Shown in pieces: positions 25,501-35,825 of a stretch of 64,000 nt of DNA. Under the pieces are notes generated by a model, which had not been told where the DNA came from, did not search any database, and saw only the letters and a list, made by a program, of their open reading frames with translations. A program made the translations under genes and the position numbers. Origin of the DNA: Mya arenaria (Eukaryota; Mollusca; Bivalvia; Myida; Myidae); assembly GCF_026914265.1 (NCBI RefSeq), contig NC_069124.1, positions 71,472,402 to 71,536,401 on the forward strand. The letters run 5' to 3'. Position 1 is the first letter of the stretch; every line of letters begins with the position of its first letter.

Positions 25501-28500
25501 ATACAATAAATAGTCTTTATACTTTGAACAAGAGCGGTCACAGATAGCTATATCCCCCCTCATGGGGGCATTTTTTGTAACGAAAGCCAATCAATGGTAA
25601 GGGTAGTTTCTCAGGAACATAAGAAATGCGTAAAATTAAGAAAGGGCAATAACTCAATTTTAAATGTAAAATAAGCAAAGGGCAATAACTCTTTCAAAAA
25701 TGGTCGAATCCGTAAGCCCAACAATATGCGCTGCTTCACTTTATGATCATCAGTCTGTGAAAGTTTGGTAGAAATCGCATAAGAAATGTAAGAGGAGATG
25801 CAAAGAAATGAATGTGGGACAGATGGACGCACGGACGCACAGACGCACATATGTATATATGTACATACTCGATCACACTTATAAATATGTCTATGTATAT
25901 GTATTATGTAATGCCATGTTCAATCTCTTCTTCAAAGGAGGAAATAAAGAATTATCTATCTATCTATCTATCTTTTCAAGGCGGGGGATAAAAATAGATG
26001 AGATATCATTTGTTGAGTGACGACATACCTGCCCCAATCGGATGTAGGCCTTGGTGTGAGATGCCAGGAGCTTGATGGACTCTTCAGCAGCCTTCCGGGC
26101 TGGTTCATAAGCTTCAAGCTGAATATAAAGTGCAACAGGACTGTTACTTGTGTTGTAATGCATCTTGTATAACTAGGTGTAAGTTTTTATATATTGAAAT
26201 AAAACATCCATAGTGTGGGATATTTCTAGTTGACATCACGACTGATGTTACATTTGAATTGACCCATCATTTCTCAAACATTTACATTCCTTTCATACCT
26301 TGAAGAAGGCAGCTGAGTTATTGCACTGTACGATGGCCCGGAACTCAAGGGCTTTCTGCAGGTTGTCTGCCCCTTCTTTCCTCAAGTTCTCTGGCTCAAG
26401 CACCTTTAACGCACTGTAAGATAAAAATACAGTGATAATACCTTAAAAGCACAGCTCTGCAGTCAATTGATAAATGAAGTATATACATAAAACTTGAGAC
26501 CTGTCTAAAAAAAGAAGAAATGAATTCATTTTGCTTTTGAAAGAAAACAGGAGCATGCTCACAAGTGGATGCCGAACCTCATCCATTTTTTTTGTCGTCA
26601 AAGGGGCATAAGTCTATGTAATAATTTCATCCACAGAATAGTCCATGCTGTACAATGTCCAAGAGACCAGTGTTATGAAAATCAGATTTTTTTTTTTTTT
26701 TAAAAGGGAACACCAAAAATTCCCTTCACAACTTGACAAGAAAAGGTACCTACAACGAATATGAGTTGATGGATCGTTCAAACTCCTTCCTTCTGAAGTA
26801 ATAATTCCCCCTTTCCTTCTTTTTCTCCCTGTAAAATTACAAAGAAAGTTGAAATGTCATATGACGTTAATAATATCAGTTCATTCTGAAAAAGCTTATA
26901 ACTGATCCTTACCCAATATGGAAAATTAGCAGAAATAGCAAAGTTGAGTGAGTTTGATATTCATCTATAGCTTACAGTTAAGCACAGACAAATTTTATAA
27001 TATCTTGTAAACAAAATTGGCAACATAATGTTTAAAGTGATAGTATCATTCATTTTAAAGTAAAGCCTTGTTATAAATTGCCTTATCAGTACCAGCTTAT
27101 TAACCAATAAACTCAAATGCATGCCCACAATAAATTCATTCTATACATAAGAAATAACTATGAAAGGAACATAACTCAGCTTATCAGGTCAACCATAAAA
27201 TATTAGATCCTTTACGGTGATCAGCAAAAGGCTTACAGGCATTCTCAGTTAACATTGAAGACGCACAATAATAGCTGATTATTGGTTTGAAAATAGCAAT
27301 CCGTTCTGATTGAATATACAGTTTAAGAAGAATGATTTTGCTCGAAACTATTTATGGTAAGTGTTGATTCTCAAAAATAGTGAAACTTGAACTTGATCCT
27401 GCTGAGATAATTTGCGTGTAATATGTAGGGCTGTAACGATTCATCGGTGCAACGTGAAATCGCGATTCGGTACCCGACAATAAACTGTATCGTATCGCAT
27501 TGTACGGTAAAAAATCGTGTGTATCACGTATCATTCGTTATCTCGACTTAAGGTTTGTATGCTTAAAACACTTTCCAAACATCTTTGAACGATCCGGTCA
27601 ATTTGTTAACTTTCATTTTTAACTGTCAAAACAGCGAAAGCCACTTCAGCCGCATTTTCGTAAACATCAGGTCGAGCTAGCAAAATACGTTTCAACTAGT
27701 TATAATACTTATCTACACCATGTTTATTTTTCAAACTAAAATGAAAAATGAAAATAAAATTATTAAAAAAATTGCAATTTAATTTTCTTTTTTAAATTTG
27801 ATTTACAAAAGATATGAAAAAAAACGGGAATCTGAGAGCTATCTGTATGCGATAATGCAACTGAAGTGGCTTTCATTGTTTTGACAGTTTTCAGTTGTCT
27901 GCAAAGTCAAGAATGGCGGAAGGAAATTCTACTGGTAGTAAAGAAAAACCCTATAGAAATGTGCCAGCAAAATATAAGTCCAAAGCTTGGGAGAACTTTG
28001 GTTTTGCAAAGTCAGACAATAAACTAGTAATTTGTAAATTATGTCTGGCCGAATTAAAATATAATGGAAACACTACCACGCATCTTCGCCGATGCAAAAT
28101 AATAAAAACATTAAAAGTATAGTTTCGGTAAGGATATACAATTTACAAAATAAGCAAACATTAAAGTCCTACATAATAAAATATATATATATATATAAGC
28201 GTATCGTGATATATCGTGAATCGCGTACACCGTATCTTGATACGTATCATATCGTGAGTTGAGTGACGATACACAGCCCTAGTAATATGTCAAATGAGCT
28301 TACGCCTCTGCATATTTTGACTTGAAGTCCATCTTTCCATAGTCTATCTCCTCGCTAGACAAGAGAGTGACTGTCAGCTTGAAGTTGGTCTTCGCTGGAA
28401 CATCAGGTGGCCTAAAATGTTAAAATGAATGGTTATTTTTCCCCCATTTTTTCATTGAATATACTTGTTTATTTGAAGATGTTTTCCATTACAATTAAAG

Positions 28501-30637
28501 TATCAGTAAAAATAAATAACAATTTGGAAAAGTGATTATTACCTTTTACAGCAATTCAAAGTTCCCAATATTTTCTATTAAAAGTTGAAATAAATATCCT
28601 ACACATACTGGTAACTTACAGACTAACCTTGCCATTCTTGTTTAGCCTAATTAAAATGTTTCATTTTTTTTAAAACTAAGCCAAATACATGTCCTACAAG
28701 TTACTTACATTCCAACCTCGCCATACATGTACTGGTAGCCTGAAATGACCTGGGCCTTCTCTCCTATGTTCATCAGAGCCACAGCAAGGTCCAATGCTGA
28801 AACATGGTGATAATCAGATAATAACAGTTACAAAGCCGTATAAGTATTCAACGCCAGTTTGGTGAAACATTTCATACATCATTTCCCTGCAACTCAATAA
28901 GTGTAAATACAATTAAAGCAGTGTTATTGGCAGGCTAGTGTAATATCTAATTAAACACAATGCCAAAAAGGTAATTCAAGGTTGCCCTTACCCATAACCC
29001 TCCCCATAGCCCCTCCAACGTTGCTGCGGGTTAGAGAACCGTCAAGTACTTGGTTGCTCAAACTTGGGCTACTAGTTATTTTATCACCAACAAAGATTGT
29101 CTCTGTAGAGTACATTATAACATTGTTCCATTTGTCCATATCCTCTACCAGACACTGGCTTATTATGTTTATTAAATTACAGATTAATAAGCCATTACAA
29201 GTAAGAAATCCTCAAGAAAAATTGGCCTACTTTGATAATTGAATTATGATTTAATAAGCCATATCCATTTGAGAAATTGCACTGCACAAATTAAATCATT
29301 TCAAATTAGTTAAACATTATTAGGCATGTTAAGAGAGATGCTAAGATAGTGACTGTAGCTTTTCAGACAAATGTTTCATGTTATTTATACATCATGCTAA
29401 TTCTAATGGCGTTTTGGACTATAACTTGACATAAAAACAAAGACATGAAGACAAACTTAACAAAAACATCTCCAGTACAAATAATTTGCTTGAACAAACA
29501 AATACACACTCTTAAAACTTGTTTCTTTTCTGATATGGGAGCTATATATGTTTATAGACGAAAATAAAGAATCCACTCTCCGACATGATAGAATGTGGCA
29601 CAATTTCTTTTGAAATCAAGATGAGGATGTTATAGTTTAGATATCATTACATTTCATATAAATAAATTTTGCATGTTTGGACAACATTAAACAAGCCTGT
29701 CTATGATGCTGCCAATACACCATGTGTCAACACTATAATACAAAGAGCTCAGCATAAAAGGGAGGTAAAGCATTTGCCAGGCTTTGATGTTATTGGAACA
29801 GTTCTATCCCATACCTACCTTGCGCAACATCCCCCTGTCCCAGGACAAACTCAAGCGTCTGTTCAGGCAGAGTGGTTCCTAGCTCTGGCATTTCCTGTAG
29901 CAGTATGATCTTCACCCGCTCCTGCATGTTGGGCCGGGGACCAGTACCTGCTGTCAACACCTGCAAATCAACCAGATACAAAGTGTCAAATTATATACCT
30001 ATTATAAACTTCCCAGTAAACTATTTAGTATGCAGCTGTTAGAGTAAGAACTGAAGAACTCTTGCTTTGCAGTAACTTTGTGGCACTTGTATATAGGGTA
30101 ATGCTCAATAACGGTGATTACTAAACACATAAAGTTTAGACTAATAAAGACCTTGGACAAGAATATGACATGGCATTCAATAAAACCTTTCCTAAAAAAT
30201 ACAGTACTCCAAAGAATAAATATCAAGCATATCTCATAAATCATTTATACAACGCATATAATGGATCTCACCTTTTTCAGGAGTGTTTTGTTGCCCAGGA
30301 TGTCTGTGTATTCATCCTCTGGGTCCTGCGTACCTTCTGATGCCTCTGAGCTTGGGCCATCTCCTGTGCAAACAAAAGCAAATGAATAACTGTACTGAAA
30401 ATAAGCCAAGGTAATAAACCTGCTTTAACCGGGTATATTATGACATTGTGATTTATACCAACCAACACATGTTTTAAAAGCCAAAACAATTAAACAACCC
30501 AAACCTGGTGCCTGTTTCCCCATTGGAGAGTCTGGTGCTGCAGTCCCCAGGGAGTCCCCATCATCTCCTGATGCTCCAACTGCTGGATCCATTTTGTCTT
30601 GGGTATCCTCGTGTTTTAATGGCTCAGTCGTGTCCAT
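19022..30637 (-). CDS. FKBP8: FKBP8-type peptidyl-prolyl isomerase/TPR protein, 387 aa, 11 coding exons
   Basis: Exons: 30505-30637, 30272-30363, 29819-29960, 28709-28796, 28304-28411, 26754-26828, 26299-26413, 26029-26118, 24777-24854, 19939-20082, 19022-19120. All have GT-AG borders and phases that join without stops (1,164 nt). Residues 1-62 are acidic; the FKBP domain begins at EYTDILGN (62-69) and runs to about 187; TPR-type helices fill about 188-310; residues 359-380 (LKLGGLGFIGFILTGLA region) form a membrane anchor with a short tail. This order and length match animal FKBP8/FKBP38 (about 410 aa in human), known as a tail-anchored mitochondrial/ER cochaperone linked to BCL2 and mitophagy. 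The exon 6 donor must be GTAGGT at 26753, because the next GT would include an in-frame TAG. A 'ttttgcag' just before the ATG suggests an upstream non-coding exon. Intron 9 holds a ~4.2 kb satellite and intron 5 a hAT element. FKBP8 rather than another FKBP-TPR protein is supported by the single FKBP domain and C-terminal anchor. Confidence 0.93.
20399..24630 (+). repeat. Hierarchical satellite array filling FKBP8 intron 9
   Basis: The monomer is about 23 bp, alternating between 'gtccagtagccccttatacttatg' and 'gtccaaaagccccaacacttt' types. From about 20740 to 23760 they form a 140-bp higher-order unit (the marker 'acacttcaggtcagtagctc' recurs at 20741, 20881, 21021 and 21161), interleaved with ~94-bp dimer blocks. 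From about 23770 to 24520 a related ~93-bp family follows ('atactgatggtcgaac' near 23805, 23898, 23989, 24082, 24176, 24270, 24361). Edges fade into degenerate copies. Chance ORFs arise on both strands; none is a gene. Confidence 0.95.
25280..25980 (+). repeat. Dispersed repeat with cytosine/guanine hairpin and TATC microsatellite
   Basis: In FKBP8 intron 8. It includes 'caacatgtgtaccaagtttc' and 'tatggccagggtt', shared with 41930-42020, a 'cccccctcatggggg' hairpin near 25555, a 'ggacgcacggacgcacagac' run near 25826, and (TATC)5 at 25953-25972. It probably comprises two adjacent repeat fragments. Confidence 0.6.
27426..28281 (+). mobile_element. Non-autonomous hAT-type element with 8-bp target duplication
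   Basis: Inserted in FKBP8 intron 5. It begins TAGGGCTGTAACG and ends CACAGCCCTA, giving short terminal inverted repeats, and is flanked by the exact 8-bp duplication GTAATATG (27418-27425 and 28282-28289), the hAT signature length. It is 856 bp with subterminal motifs like 'cgtatcgtgatatatcg'. An internal inverted repeat of about 34 bp ('ctgtcaaaacagcgaaagcc' at 27625 versus its complement near 27890) lies upstream of the ORF. A run of AT dinucleotides at about 28178-28195 adjoins the right end. Confidence 0.88.
27913..28122 (+). CDS. Lone BED-type zinc finger ORF, 69 aa, inside the hAT element
   Basis: The short ORF encodes W26, F29, then C41-x2-C44 and H57-x3-C61, the layout of a BED zinc finger as found at the N-terminus of hAT transposases and ZBED proteins. 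It stops at TAG (28120) eight residues after the last ligand; no dimerisation or catalytic region follows within the element. Start chosen at ATG 27913 (context AAGAATGG). It is most likely a remnant of a transposase first exon kept in a deletion derivative. Whether it is expressed is unknown; a DNA-binding-only product could compete for transposon ends, but that is inference. Confidence 0.6.
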   Translation: MAEGNSTGSKEKPYRNVPAKYKSKAWENFGFAKSDNKLVICKLCLAELKYNGNTTTHLRRCKIIKTLKV

Positions 30638-33600
30638 TTTCTGCAAAATGTTACAGTATGATGACATGATATAGCACTATCACTTACAAAACCAAATGTT
30701 TTGTGTTTCAAAAGTACCAATAGTTACAATGTACAGCTGACATACATGCTGTTGCAATTAAAGCGTGTCTGAGCGCCATCATAGCTTTTGAAGGAATGTA
30801 GGTACCAACAATCCCAATAGGCCTTGGGGAAATACTGATATATAAAGTCTCTGAAGCCTAGTAATGGAAATATTTACCATATTGGCAACAGGGGTCAAAA
30901 CACAAGATTGATAAGTTTTTTTAATACCTTCAACTTTCAAATGACATAAAATTTTATACATTCCACCCAAACACCCTTCAGTCATTTTTTTTTCTTATGT
31001 CATAAAAAAACAGACGCACAATAATTTGCAAAATTGACGTCAAAGAATTTCTTGTCATATTTACATGGACAAGTCATGATTTATATTGCCTACATTTTAG
31101 AGTACATATATGTACACTATCAACCATGCGTTACTTGCAGATTTTGCAATGTGCTGCTATTTTTCAATACTGCAGACCATATCTGTTTAATCTTTTTTTC
31201 ACAATACATCGTGATGTAGGCATATCGCACGCCACATTTATTGCTATAATTTGGTCTGCAACATGATATAATTATATGACAAGGGTCATGGTTCACAATG
31301 GTGTAAAATGTTGGCTGTTTATCATGAAATACAAACGGAATCCCCCGGAATTCCGACCCCGCCAGGGTATCCATATCCCCTGGAATTATTGTTTTACAAG
31401 GTTGACATTGGAAAGCATCAATTACATTACGAATGAGAAAATCCAGGAAGGAGCATGATGACTAAGTCCCAAAATTCTTGTAATAAGAGTGTGTTTCTGT
31501 ATTTATTCTTATATAATAATTGAAGATATCACGCTAAATTTTGCTGCATAAAAATCACATGGTGTAATATCAAAATCCCCTGGAATTCAGACCAAAATCC
31601 CCTTGGAAGCCTCTCAGAAATATGGCATGTATGTGTTATATTCTTCAAGAAGTAAGTCAATGGTGATGGAAACACTTGCCCAGAATGAAAAATACCCAGT
31701 ATCTCACAATCCATATGATATAATATTGGTCAATGGAAAAATTGTTATAATTTACCCATCAGTACGACCTAAAAGAATCAAAGGGTATTTATACACCCAT
31801 AATGGCCAATGTGCACTCAAAATAACAATCATTTTCTTAGATGCAAATGAACATTTAGCTAGCTATAAGACACTATTATTTTTTTGTCTCTGATACTAAA
31901 ATGTAAATGAGAGAATGAAAGTCTAACTCTCGAGACTCGACCGAGAGTGGTCTGTCATGTGGTCTCAGTCAAAGGTTGAAGGTGCCCCTCTGAAAGTCTG
32001 ACAGCTTAACATATGTCTTGTCAAAAGGCACAAAACATGCTTACATAATACTAAATATGCACGTGCATGATGTAATGTTTTATGGTTTAGTTCTGACAGT
32101 TTAAAGTGAAAGTACATTCAATATCAACAAAATATTTGTATATGTTCAGCTTTTGATACGAATTATGGTGATAACATTGGAAATTGTAAAGATTGATATA
32201 TTGTGTATATTTCTTCAAGGCAAAAGTAAGTTTCCACGTCAAATATAAATTATTGACTTTCATTTTTTTCTCACTTCTTACCCCGGCTTGGTTGTTTACT
32301 TAAAGTAGTCTAACGTATTTTGCGACATTAAAATTACGATAAAAAAGTTTTAAACCAAACCATCTAGAACATTTTATTAGAGAAATTAATTACATCAAAT
32401 GATTTGACAGTTCTTGTATAAATGTATTCGCTTTAAAATTATATACGAAACATTTTTAGTGATGTCGTAAAATGTAAACAAAACAATAATATCTTATTTT
32501 TGGTAAGCACTGTACTGTCATCTTTATTACACTTTCTCATCTATATCTTGCTTTGTTTTGTGAAAAAAGGTTGGACATTCAAGTTGATGCAAACATGTAC
32601 CTCTTGAAGGGATAGATGACCATATATTTTTGTTAAGACTTTAATTGTTGTACACCCTTTCTTTGTGTCCATGCCTTTTTTTGTACCTTTGATGACCATA
32701 AAGATAGTTCTTGAACATAGCTAAAGCTTAAACTGGTAAACAGAAAGTTGACAGTATAATTATGAGTAGATAGAAATGAAGTGCAAAATTACGTAAAACT
32801 AGTAGTTAGAATGACTAGTAAAACTAGTCAAAACAATTATAAACAATTATAGTGTAATGTGCGACGTCAAAGAAGGCTATTGACACAGAGCCCGGCTTTG
32901 CTAATTTGCATATTACCAACCAAGTAAACATGCATATTATGAACGTACTTCCGTATATAATGGAATGTTTTATGTAATATGATGACCGCACATCCACAGC
33001 CTACAGCGGACTGTTACACTATGAACGCACATCCGCCACCTACAGCGGACCATTACATTACTTTCCCCTCCGAGAAGACTCGTCCCGAGTCTTGGTCTGA
33101 GAAACTCGTGGGTAAGGCAACACTGATTCGGCAGTTGTCAACATCCCACCACTGCCATCATTTGTAACGTGCGACGTCAAAGAATGCCAACAGATCCATT
33201 CAGAGATAAGCATGCTCGACCCTGAAGGGGTCCACTGGTCTTTATATACACTAAATTCTTTATGGAGAGCCCGGGCTTTGCTAAATTGCATATTACCAAC
33301 CAAGTAAACATACATACTATGAACATACTTCCGTCTATAACGGAATGTTATACGATGACCACACATCCGCTGCCTACAGCGGACCGTTACACTATGAAGG
33401 CACATCTGCCGCCTACAGCGGACCATTACATTAGCATTATTTGTATTCAACTGTAAACTGAATAGTATCACTCATATAAGTATAACACCTCATGAAGAAT
33501 ATTTTAAGCAGTACATGTGAGCAGTTGTTTACGGAAAATGTCCTATTAAATACATAGGGCGCCTGTCTTTTGAGAATCATGTTTGCTATATAAGAACCAT

Positions 33601-34142
33601 TATTCCCCATTCAGCAAACTTTAAAATCTGCTAAATCGATCGGGTCAGTAATGTCATTGACAAACCTAGGTCTGTGGTCATGAAAAGAGTAAAAAATATA
33701 AAATATGTCAACACTTGTCACAATTACCCATCACCTAGACATAAGTTGGAGTCAAAACCCAAGAATGACCAATCAGCATCTGACGGCCTGGTGTTTAAAT
33801 CAATGAAATGGTCTTCTGAACATGTGGCTTCAATATACCATGATATAGTAAAATCCACCAATCTGGGATGTATCATCTTTCAATCTTGGCCATATTGTCG
33901 ATCTTCATTCTTGGCTAAAGTTATCTGGTAATATGTGCCGAATCATCTGCCAATATAGGATGTATCATATCATCCATATATCTTCTGTTGTAGCCTTTTT
34001 ATGCATTGGTGTTAGGTGGAAGCTTTACAGAGGTTGTCTTTTAAATGTTCCATCTTTCTTCTCAACACAGTCAAGCTGTTTGGCTAAGGTACCTTTAAAA
34101 TAATTATGATATTCAATTCATTTCAGGTCCTGAGTGTCCAAG
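30638..34142. other. Divergent intergenic region between FKBP8 and SNRNP35
   Basis: Both genes show a splice-acceptor-like sequence immediately before the start codon (minus strand 'cattttgcag' at about 30641-30650; plus strand 'catttcag' at 34119-34126), so their first non-coding exons and promoter(s) should lie here. I could not place those exons. An AAAGTAAGT donor-like site on the plus strand near 32226 is one candidate. The rest is AT-rich, plus the duplicated block at 32.9-33.4 kb. Confidence 0.45.
32865..33435 (+). repeat. Direct duplication with short TCCGCTG...CAGCGGA hairpins
   Basis: Two copies about 360 bp apart: a block 'gcatattaccaaccaagtaa' near 32905 recurs near 33287, each followed by 'acttccgt.tataa.ggaatgtt' and two copies of a ~37-bp motif 'acatccgc.gcctacagcgga'. 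The motif can fold as TCCGCTG-CCTA-CAGCGGA. 'gtgcgacgtcaaagaa' also occurs twice (32859, 33169). Short ORFs here come from the repeat. Confidence 0.75.
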
Positions 34143-34883
34143 ATGACCCAATGGTCAGCAGTCGCTACCACATATGATCCTCTGAAAGCTGGCAGCATCG
34201 ATGGTACAGATGACGAGCCACATGACCGTGCCATTGCACGGGCAATGGGCGCCAAGTACAAGCCCAATAAAAATGTAGTGGGAGACCCTGAATGCACTGT
34301 ATTTGTTGGAAGGCTAAGTCCTAACACTGATGAAGAAATGCTGGGAAGACATTTCAAGTCTTATGGTAAAATAAAAAGGTTTCGTCTGGTAAGAGATATC
34401 GTGACAGGATTCTCAAGGTGCTATGGTTTCATTGAATTTTATGACCGAGAGGATGCCTACAATGCTCAAAGAGATGGAGATAAGACAATATTAGATGAGA
34501 AGGAAATATATGTTGATTTTGAGTGTGGAAGAACATTGAAAAGCTGGATTCCTCGTAGACTTGGTGGTGGAATTTGTGGCAAGAAAGAATCAGGACAGCT
34601 TAGATTTGGAGGAAAAAACAAACCCTTTAAGAGACCATTTAATATTAACAGCATCCAGAATCAAGAAGGAACAACATTTCGTGAGAGACTTCAGGCAGCT
34701 GAGGGTGGAGAACAAATAGACAGAGACAGATCCTATAGGTCAGACAGGGCAAGAGTCAGGGAGGACAGACATGGAGAGGGAAGGTACGAGTCAAGGTCAA
34801 CATGCAGAGGTCGTAGATCAAGGTCACGAGATAGACACTATAGAAAGAAGGATCGTAGATCTCGCTCAAGAGAAAGAAGATGA
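34143..34883 (+). CDS. SNRNP35: U11/U12 small nuclear ribonucleoprotein 35 kDa protein, 246 aa
   Basis: A component of the U11/U12 di-snRNP of the minor (U12-type) spliceosome, acting in the nucleus. The N-terminus contains YDPLKAGSIDGTD (11-23), a family hallmark. One RRM follows with RNP2 VFVGRL (53-58) and RNP1 RCYGFIEF (92-99), then the U1-70K-like segment TLKSWIPRRLGGG (131-143) and KKESGQLRFGG. The C-terminus is rich in Arg/Ser/Asp repeats (RSRSRERR at the end). Length equals the human protein (about 246 aa). The ATG at 34143 follows a splice acceptor at 34125-34126, so a 5' non-coding exon is expected and the whole CDS is one exon. Candidate poly(A) signals are ATTAAA near 35075 and AATAAA near 35100. 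It is convergent with KATNAL2. Confidence 0.97.
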   Translation: MTQWSAVATTYDPLKAGSIDGTDDEPHDRAIARAMGAKYKPNKNVVGDPECTVFVGRLSPNTDEEMLGRHFKSYGKIKRFRLVRDIVTGFSRCYGFIEFYDREDAYNAQRDGDKTILDEKEIYVDFECGRTLKSWIPRRLGGGICGKKESGQLRFGGKNKPFKRPFNINSIQNQEGTTFRERLQAAEGGEQIDRDRSYRSDRARVREDRHGEGRYESRSTCRGRRSRSRDRHYRKKDRRSRSRERR

Positions 34884-35179
34884 TCAAGAAGCTGGATCTG
34901 ACATTATTGTTAACATGTGAACTGATTGTTGAACTAATACAGAACTATAGAACTGTCACCATTTTTTTATTTGCCTATAACTCATATCAATTGTACATTA
35001 AAGCAATCCTCATAATAGATCATACATGTGTTTCTGTTTTGTATATTGGTTATACAAAAAAATTTGTTTCAAATTAAATTTTGTTCCTTCTTGATTAAAA
35101 ATAAATTGAAATTAATGTTACCTAAATGGTGTAGATCTACATGAAATATAAGTTTATTATTCAAATTTTCTTGAAGACC

Positions 35180-35825
35180 TTAAAGGAAATGTACACCAGA
35201 TTGGCACCAACAAGTTTTTTTCTGTAACGAATCTTAGGACAATTATTTAATAAAATGTTTTACTCTTTGATATCATAATTGTTAAAAAAAATACCAAAAT
35301 GTAAAAAAAAAATCGAGTCGGAGACCGGGTTCGAACCTGTGTCGCCAAAATTGCAGTCTAGTGTTGTATCCACTGTGCTACGAAGGCTTACTGTTGGAAT
35401 ATTTAAGCTATATACCTAACTTGCAGTCAACGAAATTAGACTTTTGGATTAACAAGCCTGAATTCTTATACTATTGCTTGGCATCAAATTTTTGAACACG
35501 CCCTACTGTATAAATTCAGACATTTCACCAGTGCAGGGCTTGCGGGCTTGTGTAAATTTCGACCACTGAACTTGGTAATATCACGTAAAAAACATTGACT
35601 AGCCAATCACGCATAAGGAATGAATTCATCTAGGTAGACATACCTAGTAATCTTTTTTAATGGAAAAACACAAAAAAACTGCAAAAAATAAATTAATTTT
35701 AAACTATGTGGTACTTCAGTTAGTAAGTTTCAATGCATTGTACACAATGATACCAAGTTTATGTTAGTTTTCGACAATTTTCTTTTTTTTTCGCTATTTC
35801 ATCATACGGAGTACAGCCCCTTTAA
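35180..35825 (-). mobile_element. TTAA-bounded inverted-repeat element with internal tRNA-like region
   Basis: The ends read TTAAAGGAAATGTACACC (35180) and GGAGTACAGCCCCTTTAA (to 35825), inverted copies of each other with a few mismatches, both starting at TTAA. Inside, on the minus strand, an A-box-like TAGCACAGTGGA (complement of 35369-35380) precedes a B-box-like AGGTTCGAACCC (complement of 35327-35338). The same ends and right-hand sequence ('acgcataaggaatgaattc', 'gacatacctag', 'aagtttcaatgcattg') recur in the shorter copy at 50594-50868. It lies just downstream of SNRNP35. Confidence 0.75.

Noticed and set aside
34118..34654. Minus-strand frames across SNRNP35
   Set aside because: They are antisense to a clear RRM protein and carry no motifs.
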